A DNA stretch of 64,000 nucleotides from Weissella confusa (GTDB taxonomy: Bacteria; Bacillota; Bacilli; Lactobacillales; Lactobacillaceae): the NCBI GenBank assembly GCA_041871065.1, contig CP168942.1, forward strand, positions 346,001-410,000, read 5' to 3'. The translations under genes and the position numbers were made by a program. Positions 1-9,077 of this stretch are shown piece by piece. Position 1 is the first letter of the stretch. Every line of letters begins with the position of its first letter. Below the pieces are notes generated by a model. The model did no database searches. It was not told the origin of the DNA and saw only the letters and a list, made by a program, of their open reading frames with translations.

Positions 1-1
1 G

Positions 2-238
2 TCAGCTAACATGACGTTGACGTCAGCTGTTAAGGAAGTTGGTAGTTCATTGGTAAAGTTGGCTAACCAATCAATGAAGGGTGAGTTCCCAGGTGGAAAG
101 ACAACGACATTCGGTTTGAAGGAAAACGGTGTCGCTGTAACGAAGCAAAATCTTGATGATGCTGAAAAGACAGCCGTAGAAAAGTCCGAAAAGGCAATCA
201 AGTCAGGCGAAGTTAAGGTCCCAAGCACTTTGAAGTAA
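2..238 (+). CDS. BMP-family nucleoside-binding lipoprotein, C-terminal end (partial)
   Basis: Only the last 78 codons are present; the gene begins left of the window. The fragment carries the C-terminal pattern of BmpA/PnrA/NupN-type substrate-binding proteins: a GGKTTTFGLKENGVAV stretch followed by a charged amphipathic tail. These are lipoproteins outside the membrane that hand nucleosides to an ABC importer. The ATPase and two permeases of that importer follow directly, which supports the call. A terminator separates this gene from them, so the binding protein is probably made in excess with partial read-through. Family identification from so short a tail is helped mainly by context. Confidence 0.8.
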   Translation, partial: SANMTLTSAVKEVGSSLVKLANQSMKGEFPGGKTTTFGLKENGVAVTKQNLDDAEKTAVEKSEKAIKSGEVKVPSTLK

Positions 239-257
239 AACGTTTAAAAAACGAACT

Positions 258-297
258 AAAACAGGAACTTTCGAAAGAAAGTTCCTGTTTTTCTTTT
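258..297 (+). terminator. Intrinsic terminator after the BMP gene
   Basis: A 12-bp perfect stem (261-272 with 277-288) has a 4-nt loop and is followed by a T-rich run. It would uncouple the binding protein from the ATPase gene. Confidence 0.85.
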
Positions 298-460
298 TAC
301 AACCATTAACTTATCTCGAAATAGTATTACAGACATGTTAATAGACGAATAATACCCTCTCAAATAGTGGATAATTTAGTAAAAAATAGGTAAAATAAAC
401 ATATTGTTTCACAAATAAGAAACCTTTGTGAATGAAGAAAGCTTCTAGGGAGAAATGACT

Positions 461-2011
461 ATGGCAGAAGAGCCAATTGTGCTTGAAATGCGCGACATTG
501 TGAAGCAATTTGGGGAGTTCCGTGCGAACGACCATATTAATTTGCAAGTCAAGCGCGGGCAAATTCACGCGTTGTTGGGAGAAAACGGTGCCGGAAAGTC
601 AACGTTGATGAATCAATTGTCTGGCTTGTTGCAACCAACAGCTGGAGATATCTTGATCAACGGTGAAAAGGTAATTGTTGATAGCCCATCAAAGGCTGCA
701 GAATTGGGTATCGGAATGGTGCACCAACACTTTATGCTGATTGATGCGTTTACAGTTACAGAAAACATCATCTTGGGTTCAGAGCCTGTTAATGGGGTGA
801 AGTTGGATATGAAGACGGCAGCTGCTGATATCAAGAAGTTGTCAGAACAATACGGTTTGGATGTTGATCCAAGTGCATTGGCTGGAGACATCTCAGTTGG
901 TATGCAACAACGTGTAGAAATTTTGAAGACGTTGTACCGTGGAGCTGACATCTTGATTTTCGACGAGCCAACGGCCGTATTGACGCCACAAGAAATCGAC
1001 GAATTGATGACGATTTTGAAGGGCTTGGCTGCAGAAGGCAAGTCAGTTATCTTGATTACGCACAAGCTTGACGAAATCAAGGCAGTTGCTGATCAAGTGA
1101 CGGTTATCCGTCGCGGACAATCAATTGATTCATTCCCAGTTGCGGGTGTGTCATCACAAGAATTGGCTGACATCATGGTTGGTCGTTCAGTTTCACTATT
1201 CTCTACCGAAAAGGAGCCTGCTCACCCAACTGACACGGTTTTGTCTGTGTCGGATTTGACGGTTAAGGACGCTCGCGGTGTTGAGGTTGTGAAGAACTTG
1301 AGCCTTGATTTCCGTGCTGGTGAAGTCGTGGGTATTGCCGGAATCGACGGTAATGGTCAATCAGAATTCATCTCAGCATTGACTGGTTTGATGCCAACTG
1401 CATCAGGTAAGGTCACGTTGAAGGGCAAGGACATCACGAACAAGAAGCCACGTCAAATTACTGAATCAGGTGTTGGTCACATTCCTGAAGACCGTCACCG
1501 CTTTGGTTTGGAATTGGATATGACGTTGGCCGAGAATATTGCTTTGCAAACTTACTACAAGGCCCCAATGTCAAAGGCTGGCGTATTGGACTACGAGCAA
1601 ATTAACTCACATGCCCGTGAATTGATTGAGAAGTTCGACGTTCGTACAGTTAACGAATTGGTACCGGCAAGTGCTTTGTCTGGTGGTAACCAACAAAAGG
1701 CGATTATTGCCCGTGAGTTGGACCGAGATGCCGACTTTGTGATTGCCGCACAACCAACGCGTGGATTGGACGTTGGTGCAATTGAATACATTCACCAACA
1801 ATTGATTAATCAACGTGACGAAGGCAAGGCTGTTATGTTGGTAAGTTTCGAATTGGATGAAATTTTGAACGTCGCTGACCGTATTGCTGTTATCTCACAC
1901 GGTGAGATTACTGGTGTCGTTAATGCAAACGAGACGTCAAAGAACGAGCTTGGTTTGTTGATGGCCGGTATGTCATTGGCAGAAGCGCGTGCGCAATTAG
2001 CGGGGGAGTAG
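461..2011 (+). CDS. Nucleoside ABC importer, ATP-binding protein (NupO/YufO type)
   Basis: A 516-aa double ABC ATPase that powers nucleoside uptake. The first cassette is complete: Walker A GENGAGKST at 40-48, signature SVGMQQ near 146, Walker B LIFDEP near 165. The second has a degenerate P-loop, GIDGNGQS near 295, without the lysine, plus LSGGNQQ near 405 and AAQPTRG near 428. One degenerate site is normal for NupO/RbsA-like sugar and nucleoside importers. ATG 461 is chosen over ATG 455 because AGGGAG at 447-452 lies 8 nt from 461 but only 2 nt from 455. The permease starts 5 nt after the stop, so they form one operon. Substrate preference cannot be read from sequence. Confidence 0.93.
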   Translation: MAEEPIVLEMRDIVKQFGEFRANDHINLQVKRGQIHALLGENGAGKSTLMNQLSGLLQPTAGDILINGEKVIVDSPSKAAELGIGMVHQHFMLIDAFTVTENIILGSEPVNGVKLDMKTAAADIKKLSEQYGLDVDPSALAGDISVGMQQRVEILKTLYRGADILIFDEPTAVLTPQEIDELMTILKGLAAEGKSVILITHKLDEIKAVADQVTVIRRGQSIDSFPVAGVSSQELADIMVGRSVSLFSTEKEPAHPTDTVLSVSDLTVKDARGVEVVKNLSLDFRAGEVVGIAGIDGNGQSEFISALTGLMPTASGKVTLKGKDITNKKPRQITESGVGHIPEDRHRFGLELDMTLAENIALQTYYKAPMSKAGVLDYEQINSHARELIEKFDVRTVNELVPASALSGGNQQKAIIARELDRDADFVIAAQPTRGLDVGAIEYIHQQLINQRDEGKAVMLVSFELDEILNVADRIAVISHGEITGVVNANETSKNELGLLMAGMSLAEARAQLAGE

Positions 2012-2015
2012 ACTG

Positions 2016-3140
2016 GTGAATAAGATTAATTCATACGGCACAGGTCTCGTAGCAGGCTTGGCTGTCTTCTTTGGATTGATGGTCGGTGCGATCATCATGT
2101 TGGTATCAGGATTTAACCCTGTTACTGGTTACATTAGCTTGGTGCAATCAGCATTGGGCTCATCATTGAACATTGGTGAAGTTCTTCGTTCAATGACGCC
2201 GTTGATTTTGACGGCTGCTGGATTCTTGGTTGCCCAATCAGCCGGCTTCTTCAACATCGGACTTGCTGGTCAAGTTTGGGTTGGATGGATTGCGTCAACG
2301 TGGTTTGTCTTGGTTAACCAATCAATGACACCATGGTTGTCAATTCCATTGGCTGTTATCATCGGAGCACTTGCGGGTGCGTTGATGGGTGCTTTGCCTG
2401 GTTGGTTGCGTGCCCAATTCGGTGCGTCAGAAGTTATCACGACAATCATGTTGAACTACATCGCTTTGTATGGTGGAAATGCCTTTGTGCAAGGGTTGCC
2501 AAAGAAGTTGATGGCGACAACTGATATGACGAACACGTTGCACGCCAGCGATTCATTGCGTTGGGACTTCTTGTCAAATTTGACGGGTGGTTCACGTTTG
2601 AACATTGGATTTATCATCGCCGTTGTTGCGTTGGTAGCCGTTTGGTTCATCATGAAGCGCACAACGCTTGGTTTTGAAATTCGTGCGGTTGGGTTGAACC
2701 CAGACGCAGCCCGTTATGCTGGTATGTCAGCAAAGCGTACGGCTGTTACGGCCATGACGATTTCAGGTTTGTTGGCTGGTTTGGCTGGTGCAACAGAAGG
2801 TTTGGGAACGTACCTAAACATCTTCTCTCAAACAGCTGCACCACAAGTTGGTTATGATGGTATGGCCGTAGCTTTGTTGGCATCAGGATCATTCCTTGGA
2901 ATCTTCTTTGCCGCTTTGTTGTTCTCAATTTTGTCAGTTGGTGGTTTGGGAATGCCATTGGCCTCAGGTGTGCCAACTGAATTGGTTTCTGTTGTAACGG
3001 CTTCAATTATCTTCTTTATTGGTGCTAACTACTTGATTCGTTTGATCTTGGTTAAGATTGACGAAGACGATGCGAAGCAAAAAGCCAAGAAGATGAAGGG
3101 ACCTAAGGAACCTGAGAAGAAAGTAGAGGAGGCAGAGTAA
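2016..3140 (+). CDS. Nucleoside ABC importer, permease 1 (NupP/YufP type)
   Basis: A 374-aa integral membrane protein of the BPD_transp_2 family with roughly eight to nine hydrophobic segments. The conserved loop reads AGFFNIGLAGQVWVG (about residues 75-90), typical of nucleoside and branched-chain type permeases. The C-terminal tail of about 30 residues is highly charged (Lys/Glu) and cytoplasmic. It starts with GTG, 7 nt after GGGGGAG, which overlaps the end of the ATPase gene. It pairs with the next gene to form the membrane channel. Confidence 0.92.
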   Translation: MNKINSYGTGLVAGLAVFFGLMVGAIIMLVSGFNPVTGYISLVQSALGSSLNIGEVLRSMTPLILTAAGFLVAQSAGFFNIGLAGQVWVGWIASTWFVLVNQSMTPWLSIPLAVIIGALAGALMGALPGWLRAQFGASEVITTIMLNYIALYGGNAFVQGLPKKLMATTDMTNTLHASDSLRWDFLSNLTGGSRLNIGFIIAVVALVAVWFIMKRTTLGFEIRAVGLNPDAARYAGMSAKRTAVTAMTISGLLAGLAGATEGLGTYLNIFSQTAAPQVGYDGMAVALLASGSFLGIFFAALLFSILSVGGLGMPLASGVPTELVSVVTASIIFFIGANYLIRLILVKIDEDDAKQKAKKMKGPKEPEKKVEEAE

Positions 3141-3142
3141 TC

Positions 3143-4099
3143 ATGAGTTTGGAAACGATCTTGCAATTGGTGATTTCAAGTACGTTGGTTTACTCAGCGC
3201 CTTTGATTTTCACTGCATTGGGTGGTACGTTCTCAGAACGTGCCGGTGTTGTTAACGTTGGATTGGAAGGAACCATGATTATGGGAGCCTTCGCCGGTGT
3301 TGTCTTTAACTTGACGTTCGCTGGTCAATTTGGTGGTTTGACACCATGGCTTGGTTTGTTAGCCGGAGCGGTCATTGGGTTGATTTTCTCATTGTTGCAC
3401 GCTGTGGCGACGGTGACGTTGCGTGCCGACCACATTGTGTCAGGTACGGTTATGAACTTGATGGCGCCAGCTTTGGGTGTTTACTTGATTAAGTTGATGT
3501 ACGGTAAGGGTCAAACGTCAATGATTGCTGAAAACTTTGGTTACTGGAACGTACCAGTGTTGTCAAAGATTCCAGTTATTGGAACAATCTTCTTTACGAA
3601 GACGTCTTCAACGGCGTGGGTCGCAATCATTATCGCCTTTGTTGCATCATGGGTTTTGTTCAAGACACGCTTCGGATTGCGTTTGCGTTCTGTTGGTGAA
3701 AACCCACAAGCCGCTGATACGTTGGGATTGAATGTTTACGCCCTACGTTACACGGGTGTTTTGATTTCTGGTGTGCTTGGTGGAATTGGTGGTGCGTTGT
3801 TCGCACAATCAATCGCCGGTAACTTCTCAGCATCAACGATTGTTGGACAAGGATTCATGTCAATGGCCGCAATGATCTTCGGTCGTTGGAATCCAGTTGG
3901 TGCCATGGCAGCAGCGTTGTTCTTTGGTTTCTCACAATCAATGGCCATCGTTGGGGCACAATTGCCAGTTTTGAACCAAGTGCCATCAGTTTACCTACAA
4001 GTCGCACCTTACGTCTTTACGGTGCTAATCTTGGTTGTGTTCTTTGCTAAGTCAAAGGCACCAGCCGCTGATGGTGTGAACTACATCAAGTCAGTTTAG
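3143..4099 (+). CDS. Nucleoside ABC importer, permease 2 (NupQ/YufQ type)
   Basis: A 318-aa hydrophobic protein, second permease of the importer. The loop ERAGVVNVGLEGTMIMGA near residue 35 is the NupQ counterpart of the loop in permease 1. It starts 2 nt after the preceding stop, with an AGGAGG-like site inside the end of that gene, so translation is probably coupled. A bidirectional terminator follows. The order binding protein, ATPase, permease, permease matches the Bacillus subtilis nupNOPQ guanosine importer operon. Confidence 0.92.
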   Translation: MSLETILQLVISSTLVYSAPLIFTALGGTFSERAGVVNVGLEGTMIMGAFAGVVFNLTFAGQFGGLTPWLGLLAGAVIGLIFSLLHAVATVTLRADHIVSGTVMNLMAPALGVYLIKLMYGKGQTSMIAENFGYWNVPVLSKIPVIGTIFFTKTSSTAWVAIIIAFVASWVLFKTRFGLRLRSVGENPQAADTLGLNVYALRYTGVLISGVLGGIGGALFAQSIAGNFSASTIVGQGFMSMAAMIFGRWNPVGAMAAALFFGFSQSMAIVGAQLPVLNQVPSVYLQVAPYVFTVLILVVFFAKSKAPAADGVNYIKSV

Positions 4100-4127
4100 A
4101 CTTAAAGTAACTATTCAGTTAAAAAAT

Positions 4128-4165
4128 AAAGGACTATCGCATAAGTTGCGATAGTCCTTTTTGTG
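4128..4165. terminator. Bidirectional terminator between the nucleoside importer and murF
   Basis: A 14-bp stem (4128-4141 with 4147-4160) is flanked by A-rich and T-rich runs. It can end plus-strand importer transcripts and minus-strand murF transcripts. Confidence 0.85.
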
Positions 4166-4180
4166 TTATGCAATTAAATC

Positions 4181-5545
4181 TTAAATTAAAGCGGCAACCA
4201 CGTTCTCAAGGTGGATACCGTGAGAACCCTTAAGCATGATGATATCATCGGCAGTTAATTCAGACTTCAGATCATCAATCAGCGTTGGCAAGTTATCTTT
4301 AGCGTAACGAACCACAGCCCCTGATGGGTAGGTAGCAGTTAGTGCCTCTTCAAGGCTGGCCATGATATCTCCAACTAGGTAAACGCGTTGGATAGCTGAT
4401 GGTTCAAGACTATCAGCTAGGCTAGCGTGCAAAGCTGGGCCGGCTTCACCAAGCTCCAACATATCACCAAGTACGGCAATACGACGACCTTGGGTTGGGG
4501 CCTCGGCGAAGAAGTGCAACACTTCCTTAGCAGCGGTTGGATTTGAGTTGTAGACATCAGACAAAATCTTGCCACCGAATTGACCGTCTAACCATTCAGT
4601 GCGGTTTTCAGTGATTGGGGCGCTAGCCAAGGCCTCACTTATTTTGTCATATGCAATTCCCAATGCACGACCAACTGAAATGGCAGCTAGCGCATTCGAA
4701 ACGTTGTAACGACCGGTTAGTGGAATGCGGAAAGTTTCATCAGTTTGATTCGTTTGGAAAGTTGCTTCGACCGGGTTCATTTCAATGGTTGAAGCAAACA
4801 AATCGTTTTCAGGTGCAAGTCCGAATGTGGCCGTTTGGAGGTTTTCGTGTTGTGCGGCGCGTTCACGAAGTAATGGCTCGTCACCGTTGTAGACAAACAA
4901 CCCATTAGGCTTCAAACCGTTGATAATTTCCATTTTGCCATCTGCAATTCGGTCACGAGTCTTGAAGAATTCGATGTGGGCTTCGCCAATCATCGTTAGA
5001 ACAGCGATGTCCGGGTTGACCAATTCTGATAGAAGCGTCAAATCGCCAGGTCGATCCATACCGAACTCGACAACTAACAATTCAGTATCCTCAGCCATTG
5101 AAAGGATGGTTGTCGGTACACCGATTTCGTTGTTGAAGTTTGCTGGTGTCTTAACAGTCTTGAACGTGCTGGCACCAATGGCAGCGATAAAGTCTTTCGT
5201 TGTTGTCTTTCCGTTTGAACCTGAAATGGCAACAATCTTTGGGGCAACCTTCTTTAGGTAGTAAGCGGCTAGCTTTTGGAAGGCGTCCAACGTATCTGGC
5301 ACGATGATTGCAGGGATATCTGTTGGCACATTACCGTGGTCTGCTTGCCACAGAGTTGCGGTTGCGCCGTTTGCAATGGCGCTAGCGATATAATCGTGGC
5401 CGTCGTTCTCAGCGACCAAGGGGATGAACAAGCTGCCTGCAGTAGCTTTGCGAGAATCGAATGTTGTACTTGTTACCGTGACATCAGCATCGTTTGAAAC
5501 GCTGGCGTTTAGGGCCGTAACCATTTCTTTAAGGGTTAATTTCAT
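4181..5545 (-). CDS. murF: UDP-N-acetylmuramoyl-tripeptide--D-alanyl-D-alanine ligase
   Basis: MurF adds D-Ala-D-Ala (or the D-Ala-D-Lac depsipeptide in intrinsically vancomycin-resistant Leuconostocaceae) to the UDP-MurNAc-tripeptide in the cytoplasm, the last soluble step of the wall precursor. At 454 aa it has normal length. Visible are the Mur-ligase P-loop SGSNGKTTTK (108-117), the NNEIGVP motif, EFGMDRPGDL, and DVYNSNPTAA near 330 in the central-to-C-terminal part. The start follows AAGGACG by about 9 nt on the minus strand. It is monocistronic and divergent from the mbl operon. In many lactobacilli murF is followed by a DEAD-box helicase, which is not seen here. Confidence 0.96.
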   Translation of the reverse strand: MKLTLKEMVTALNASVSNDADVTVTSTTFDSRKATAGSLFIPLVAENDGHDYIASAIANGATATLWQADHGNVPTDIPAIIVPDTLDAFQKLAAYYLKKVAPKIVAISGSNGKTTTKDFIAAIGASTFKTVKTPANFNNEIGVPTTILSMAEDTELLVVEFGMDRPGDLTLLSELVNPDIAVLTMIGEAHIEFFKTRDRIADGKMEIINGLKPNGLFVYNGDEPLLRERAAQHENLQTATFGLAPENDLFASTIEMNPVEATFQTNQTDETFRIPLTGRYNVSNALAAISVGRALGIAYDKISEALASAPITENRTEWLDGQFGGKILSDVYNSNPTAAKEVLHFFAEAPTQGRRIAVLGDMLELGEAGPALHASLADSLEPSAIQRVYLVGDIMASLEEALTATYPSGAVVRYAKDNLPTLIDDLKSELTADDIIMLKGSHGIHLENVVAALI

Positions 5546-5621
5546 TTTGAATATCGTCCTTTTATTGTCTTTCTATCTATTTTACCCTGATGTAGAAACT
5601 AAGGGCAAATGACGTCGGTTT

Positions 5622-5634
5622 TTGTTGTATACTA
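5622..5634 (+). promoter_or_regulatory. Probable -10 region of the mbl operon
   Basis: TATACT at 5628-5633 lies in a 13-base motif (TTGTTGTATACTA) that also occurs at 37261 and 52622 ahead of other genes. There is no good -35 at 17 nt, so this rests on the -10 and position alone. Confidence 0.4.
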
Positions 5635-5695
5635 TTATAGATACGTAAAAGAATATAAACGAGCTTGCTCGGTAAAAATTTAAGAGGTGAAAATC

Positions 5696-6685
5696 ATGGC
5701 CAAGGAAATCGGCATTGATTTGGGAACGGCTAACGTTCTGATTTATGTTGAAGGAAAAGGTATCGTCTTGAACGAGCCATCAGTCGTTGCAATCGATACC
5801 AAGACGGATAAGGTTTTGGCAGTTGGTACCGAAGCCTACCAAATGGTTGGCCGCACGCCTGGTAACATTCGTGCCGTTCGTCCTTTGAAGGATGGGGTTA
5901 TCTCAGACTTTGATATGACGGAAGCAATGTTGTCATACTTCATGGCTAAGTTGAATGCCAAGGGTGTGATGTCACGACCAAACATCATGGTGTGCGCACC
6001 AACAAACATCACGGAAATTGAGCGTAAGGCCATTATTGGTGCTGCTGAAAAGTCTGGTGGCGGTAAGGTGTACCTTGAGTACGAGCCAAAGGTTGCAGCC
6101 ATCGGTGCCGGTTTGGATATCTTCTCACCAATTGCTTCAATGGTTATCGACATGGGTGGTGGAACGTCAGATATTGCCGTTTTGTCATTGGGTGATATTG
6201 TGGCTTCAGAATCAATCCGTGTTGCCGGTGATAAGATGAATGCTGACATCGCTGGTTACGTTAAGCGTGAGCATGGTTTGCAAATTGGTGAGCGTACGGC
6301 TGAACAAATCAAGATTAAGATTGGTACAGCAACGCCGTTGGAAGAGCCAGAAGAGATGGAAGTGCGTGGACGTGATAACTTCACGGGAATGCCTCGCACA
6401 ATCACGTTGAACGCTAACGAAGTCGAGTCAGCAATGCACGACACGTTGGCCCAAATCGTGAATGCAGCGCACCAAGTTTTGTCAGTAATCCAACCAGAAT
6501 TGGCAGCTGACATTATCGATCGCGGTGTTGTTTTGACCGGTGGTGGTGCGTTGCTACGCGGAATGGACAAGTTGATTTCAGGACACCTTGGTGTACCTGT
6601 TATGATTTCAGAAAGCCCATTGGACAATGTTGCCGTTGGAGCTGGTAAGTTGCTAGAACACATGCACGGAGTACAAGGAAAGTAA
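5696..6685 (+). CDS. mbl: Rod-shape protein of the MreB/Mbl actin family
   Basis: A bacterial actin that polymerises under the membrane and guides lateral wall synthesis. The 329-aa protein has the actin-fold phosphate loops: IGIDLGTANVLIYV at the N-terminus and MVIDMGGGTSDIAVL near 160, with LTGGGALLRG near 280. The N-terminal text resembles Bacillus Mbl more than MreB. ATG 5696 is chosen because the in-frame GTG at 5687 falls inside the AGAGGTGA ribosome binding site. The next genes, a DUF2969 protein and a RodA-type polymerase, form an elongation-machinery operon. The mbl rather than mreB label is a judgement. Confidence 0.93.
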   Translation: MAKEIGIDLGTANVLIYVEGKGIVLNEPSVVAIDTKTDKVLAVGTEAYQMVGRTPGNIRAVRPLKDGVISDFDMTEAMLSYFMAKLNAKGVMSRPNIMVCAPTNITEIERKAIIGAAEKSGGGKVYLEYEPKVAAIGAGLDIFSPIASMVIDMGGGTSDIAVLSLGDIVASESIRVAGDKMNADIAGYVKREHGLQIGERTAEQIKIKIGTATPLEEPEEMEVRGRDNFTGMPRTITLNANEVESAMHDTLAQIVNAAHQVLSVIQPELAADIIDRGVVLTGGGALLRGMDKLISGHLGVPVMISESPLDNVAVGAGKLLEHMHGVQGK

Positions 6686-6687
6686 TT

Positions 6688-6897
6688 ATGTCGCGTAATA
6701 ATAAGCCTGTTTCAGTTGAAATTAATGATTTGGGAGATAACCTTTCAGAAGTGAAGGTAAACAAGGTTCGCTTGGGTACGATTGATGAGTCTACGTCACC
6801 TTTGACGGTGCGTTTTGCTGACAATCGTACGGCCACGGCCAAGTCATTTGATGACGCAATGGAATTGTTGATTGCAGAGTTTAACTTGCATCACTAA
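6688..6897 (+). CDS. DUF2969 family protein
   Basis: A 69-aa soluble protein, beginning 2 nt after the mbl stop. It contains no signal peptide or membrane segment; the sequence is rich in short beta-type stretches ending in a helical DDAMELLIAEFNL segment. It matches the small DUF2969 family, which in Lactobacillaceae typically sits between mbl/mreB and rodA. No biochemical function is known to me. Its fixed position suggests a role tied to cell elongation, which is inference. Confidence 0.8.
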   Translation: MSRNNKPVSVEINDLGDNLSEVKVNKVRLGTIDESTSPLTVRFADNRTATAKSFDDAMELLIAEFNLHH

Positions 6898-6916
6898 TCA
6901 GTAAAGAGGTTAAAAC

Positions 6917-8113
6917 ATGATCAAACGCTTTTTCTCAAGCGAAGGTGGTGTGATTGATTGGTCAATCATCTTCGTTGTGATGATGCTTGCGTTGATTGGT
7001 TTAGCATCATTATATGTTGCGGGAGTACACGATACTGTCGGTGTTAATGTTTGGCGTATGGTGATTATGCAAGGTGCCTACTATGTCGTTGGTATTATTG
7101 CGGTCATGGTTATCATGAGATTTGATTCAGAACAGCTTTGGCGAGTGGCCCCTTACATTTTTGGCTTGGGTGTCTTCTTGATGATTGCAGTTTTGATCTT
7201 TTACTCACGTGCTTACTACGCTAACACTGGTGGAAAGTCATGGTTTGCAATTGGACCATTGACGTTCCAACCTTCCGAAGTTATGAAGCCAGCGTTCATT
7301 ATTATGTTGGCGCGTGTGATTTCACAGCACAATTTGGAAAACCCAGAACACACTTGGGATTCTGATAAGTTCTTGTTGTTAAAGATTATTGCTTGGACGG
7401 CGCCGATTGTCGTACTTGTTTTGGCACAACACGACTTTGGAACAACTTTGGTGTTCGTGGCAATTGTTTTTGGCATGACGCTGGTCTCTGGTTTGAGTTG
7501 GTCAATTTTAGGGCCAATTGTTGGTGCAGCTGCAGTCTTGGGAACAACGACCATTTTGTTTGTTACCCAAACATGGGGACGCCACATTCTGGAAAAGGTT
7601 GGATTTGAAGCTTATCAATTTGCCCGTGTGGACGCTTGGATGAATCCTTCAGGGGATACGTCTAATAGTGGTTACCAGTTGTGGCAAGCGATGAAGGCCA
7701 TTGGATCCGGTGGTATTACCGGAACTGGTTTCAACGTTTCGCACGTTGCGGTACCGGTTCGTGAATCCGACATGATTTTCTCAGTTATTGGTGAAAATTT
7801 CGGTTTCGTTGGTAGTGTCTTGCTACTGGTTCTTTACTTCTTGTTGATTTATCAAATCTTCCAAGTTGTTAATGATACGTCAAATCAATTCTATGCATAC
7901 ATTGCATCTGGTGTGGTAATGATGTTGTTGTTCCACATTTTTGAAAATATTGGTATGAATATCGGATTGGTACCATTGACAGGTATCCCGTTGCCATTTA
8001 TTTCGCAAGGTGGTTCTGCCTTGGTCGGAAATATGTTGGGTATCGGTTTGATTATGTCGATGCGTTATCACAATAAAGCATTCTCATTATCTGAACGTCA
8101 AGGGTTCTCATAA
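6917..8113 (+). CDS. rodA: SEDS peptidoglycan polymerase, RodA/FtsW family
   Basis: A 398-aa polytopic membrane glycosyltransferase (about ten segments) that polymerises lipid II with a partner class B PBP. Family landmarks visible are GKSWFAIGPLTFQPSEVMKP near 110, the AQHDFGTTLVF segment near 175 (the family's D-x-G motif) and VPLTGIPLPFISQGGSAL near 355. RodA rather than FtsW is preferred because it is co-transcribed with mbl; sequence alone does not settle this. The start follows AAAGAGGT by 7-8 nt, and a terminator lies just after the stop. Confidence 0.93.
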   Translation: MIKRFFSSEGGVIDWSIIFVVMMLALIGLASLYVAGVHDTVGVNVWRMVIMQGAYYVVGIIAVMVIMRFDSEQLWRVAPYIFGLGVFLMIAVLIFYSRAYYANTGGKSWFAIGPLTFQPSEVMKPAFIIMLARVISQHNLENPEHTWDSDKFLLLKIIAWTAPIVVLVLAQHDFGTTLVFVAIVFGMTLVSGLSWSILGPIVGAAAVLGTTTILFVTQTWGRHILEKVGFEAYQFARVDAWMNPSGDTSNSGYQLWQAMKAIGSGGITGTGFNVSHVAVPVRESDMIFSVIGENFGFVGSVLLLVLYFLLIYQIFQVVNDTSNQFYAYIASGVVMMLLFHIFENIGMNIGLVPLTGIPLPFISQGGSALVGNMLGIGLIMSMRYHNKAFSLSERQGFS

Positions 8114-8118
8114 TGAAC

Positions 8119-8150
8119 AAAGACCTCGATTTTTTTCGAGGTCTTTTTAT
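8119..8150 (+). terminator. Terminator of the mbl-rodA operon
   Basis: An 11-bp perfect stem (8119-8129 with 8136-8146) is followed by a T run. Confidence 0.85.
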
Positions 8151-8247
8151 TTTTCACGGCAAACAAAAACAAAACGGTGGGTCGCTTCTTATATTATCTA
8201 GGTATGATATGATTAGGTCATTACAAACGATATGAACGAGGTGTGAG

Positions 8248-9039
8248 ATGTTAACAATTGGATTTATCGGTGCTGGTAATATGGCTAAAGCGATGATGCA
8301 AGGCTGGCAAGGAAACGCCGAAATTCGCCAAGTGCTTTTTTCACCACATTCAGGTGAAAAAGTTGCGGCTGAACTAGGGCTAGAGGCTAAGCAATCTGCT
8401 TTGGATGTTTGGGCTGAGTCTGACATGGTTGTTTTGGCGATGCCACCTGCACAATTGGCTGATGTCGCTAAGGAACTACAACTTGGATTAATGATGAAGC
8501 CGGGCGTTATTGTGGCGTCAGTTCTTGGCGGTGTGTCATTGGCACAATTGCATGATGCGTTGGGACCAAACGTTTTAATTGCGCGTACTTTGCCAAATGT
8601 GAATGTTGCGCTTAAGTATGGTTATACAGCTTTGGCGTTTGATGACACGATGGATGCTGATGTCAAGGGGGCTATCGCTGCTTTGTTCTTGGACTTTGGC
8701 CGCACAGATGAATTGCCTGAAGAACAATTTGGGGCTGTCAGTGCCTTGGCTGGTTCTGGTCCAGCGTTTGTCGCAGCGTTTGCTGAGGCGATGATTCAAG
8801 CTGGTGTGCAAGCTGGTATTGAACCAGAGACAGCAGAACGTTTGGCGCAACAAACGGTTATTGGGACAGCTCGCCACATGGAAGAGTTCAAAAAGGATCC
8901 AATGACGTTGGCGCATGAAGTCATGACGCCGGGTGGTTCAACGGCTGCTGGATGGCAAGTGTTGGAAGATGGTCATCTTAATCAATTGGTGGCTGATACA
9001 ATTAATGCCACAATGAAGAAGAATGCTGAATTCGAATAA
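8248..9039 (+). CDS. proC: Pyrroline-5-carboxylate reductase
   Basis: Cytosolic enzyme that reduces 1-pyrroline-5-carboxylate to proline with NAD(P)H. The 263-aa protein has the Rossmann glycine motif GFIGAGNMAKAMM at 5-17 and the ProC signature region: SALAGSGPAFV near 168 and a late VMTPGGSTAAG near 230. Length is normal. The start follows GAGGTG by 7 nt. It is a single gene with its own terminator; proA and proB are not in the window, so proline synthesis from glutamate cannot be judged here. Confidence 0.95.
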   Translation: MLTIGFIGAGNMAKAMMQGWQGNAEIRQVLFSPHSGEKVAAELGLEAKQSALDVWAESDMVVLAMPPAQLADVAKELQLGLMMKPGVIVASVLGGVSLAQLHDALGPNVLIARTLPNVNVALKYGYTALAFDDTMDADVKGAIAALFLDFGRTDELPEEQFGAVSALAGSGPAFVAAFAEAMIQAGVQAGIEPETAERLAQQTVIGTARHMEEFKKDPMTLAHEVMTPGGSTAAGWQVLEDGHLNQLVADTINATMKKNAEFE

Positions 9040-9046
9040 CTAAAGC

Positions 9047-9077
9047 AAAAGGACGACCGATGTTGGTCGTCCTTTTT
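9047..9077. terminator. Bidirectional terminator between proC and the convergent small membrane gene
   Basis: A 12-bp stem (9047-9058 with 9065-9076) has A- and T-rich flanks. The stop codon of the minus-strand gene at 9076-9078 overlaps the hairpin arm. Confidence 0.8.

Noticed and set aside
338..568. A 76-codon minus-strand frame before the ABC ATPase
   Set aside because: It overlaps the ATPase start and its promoter region and has no ribosome site.
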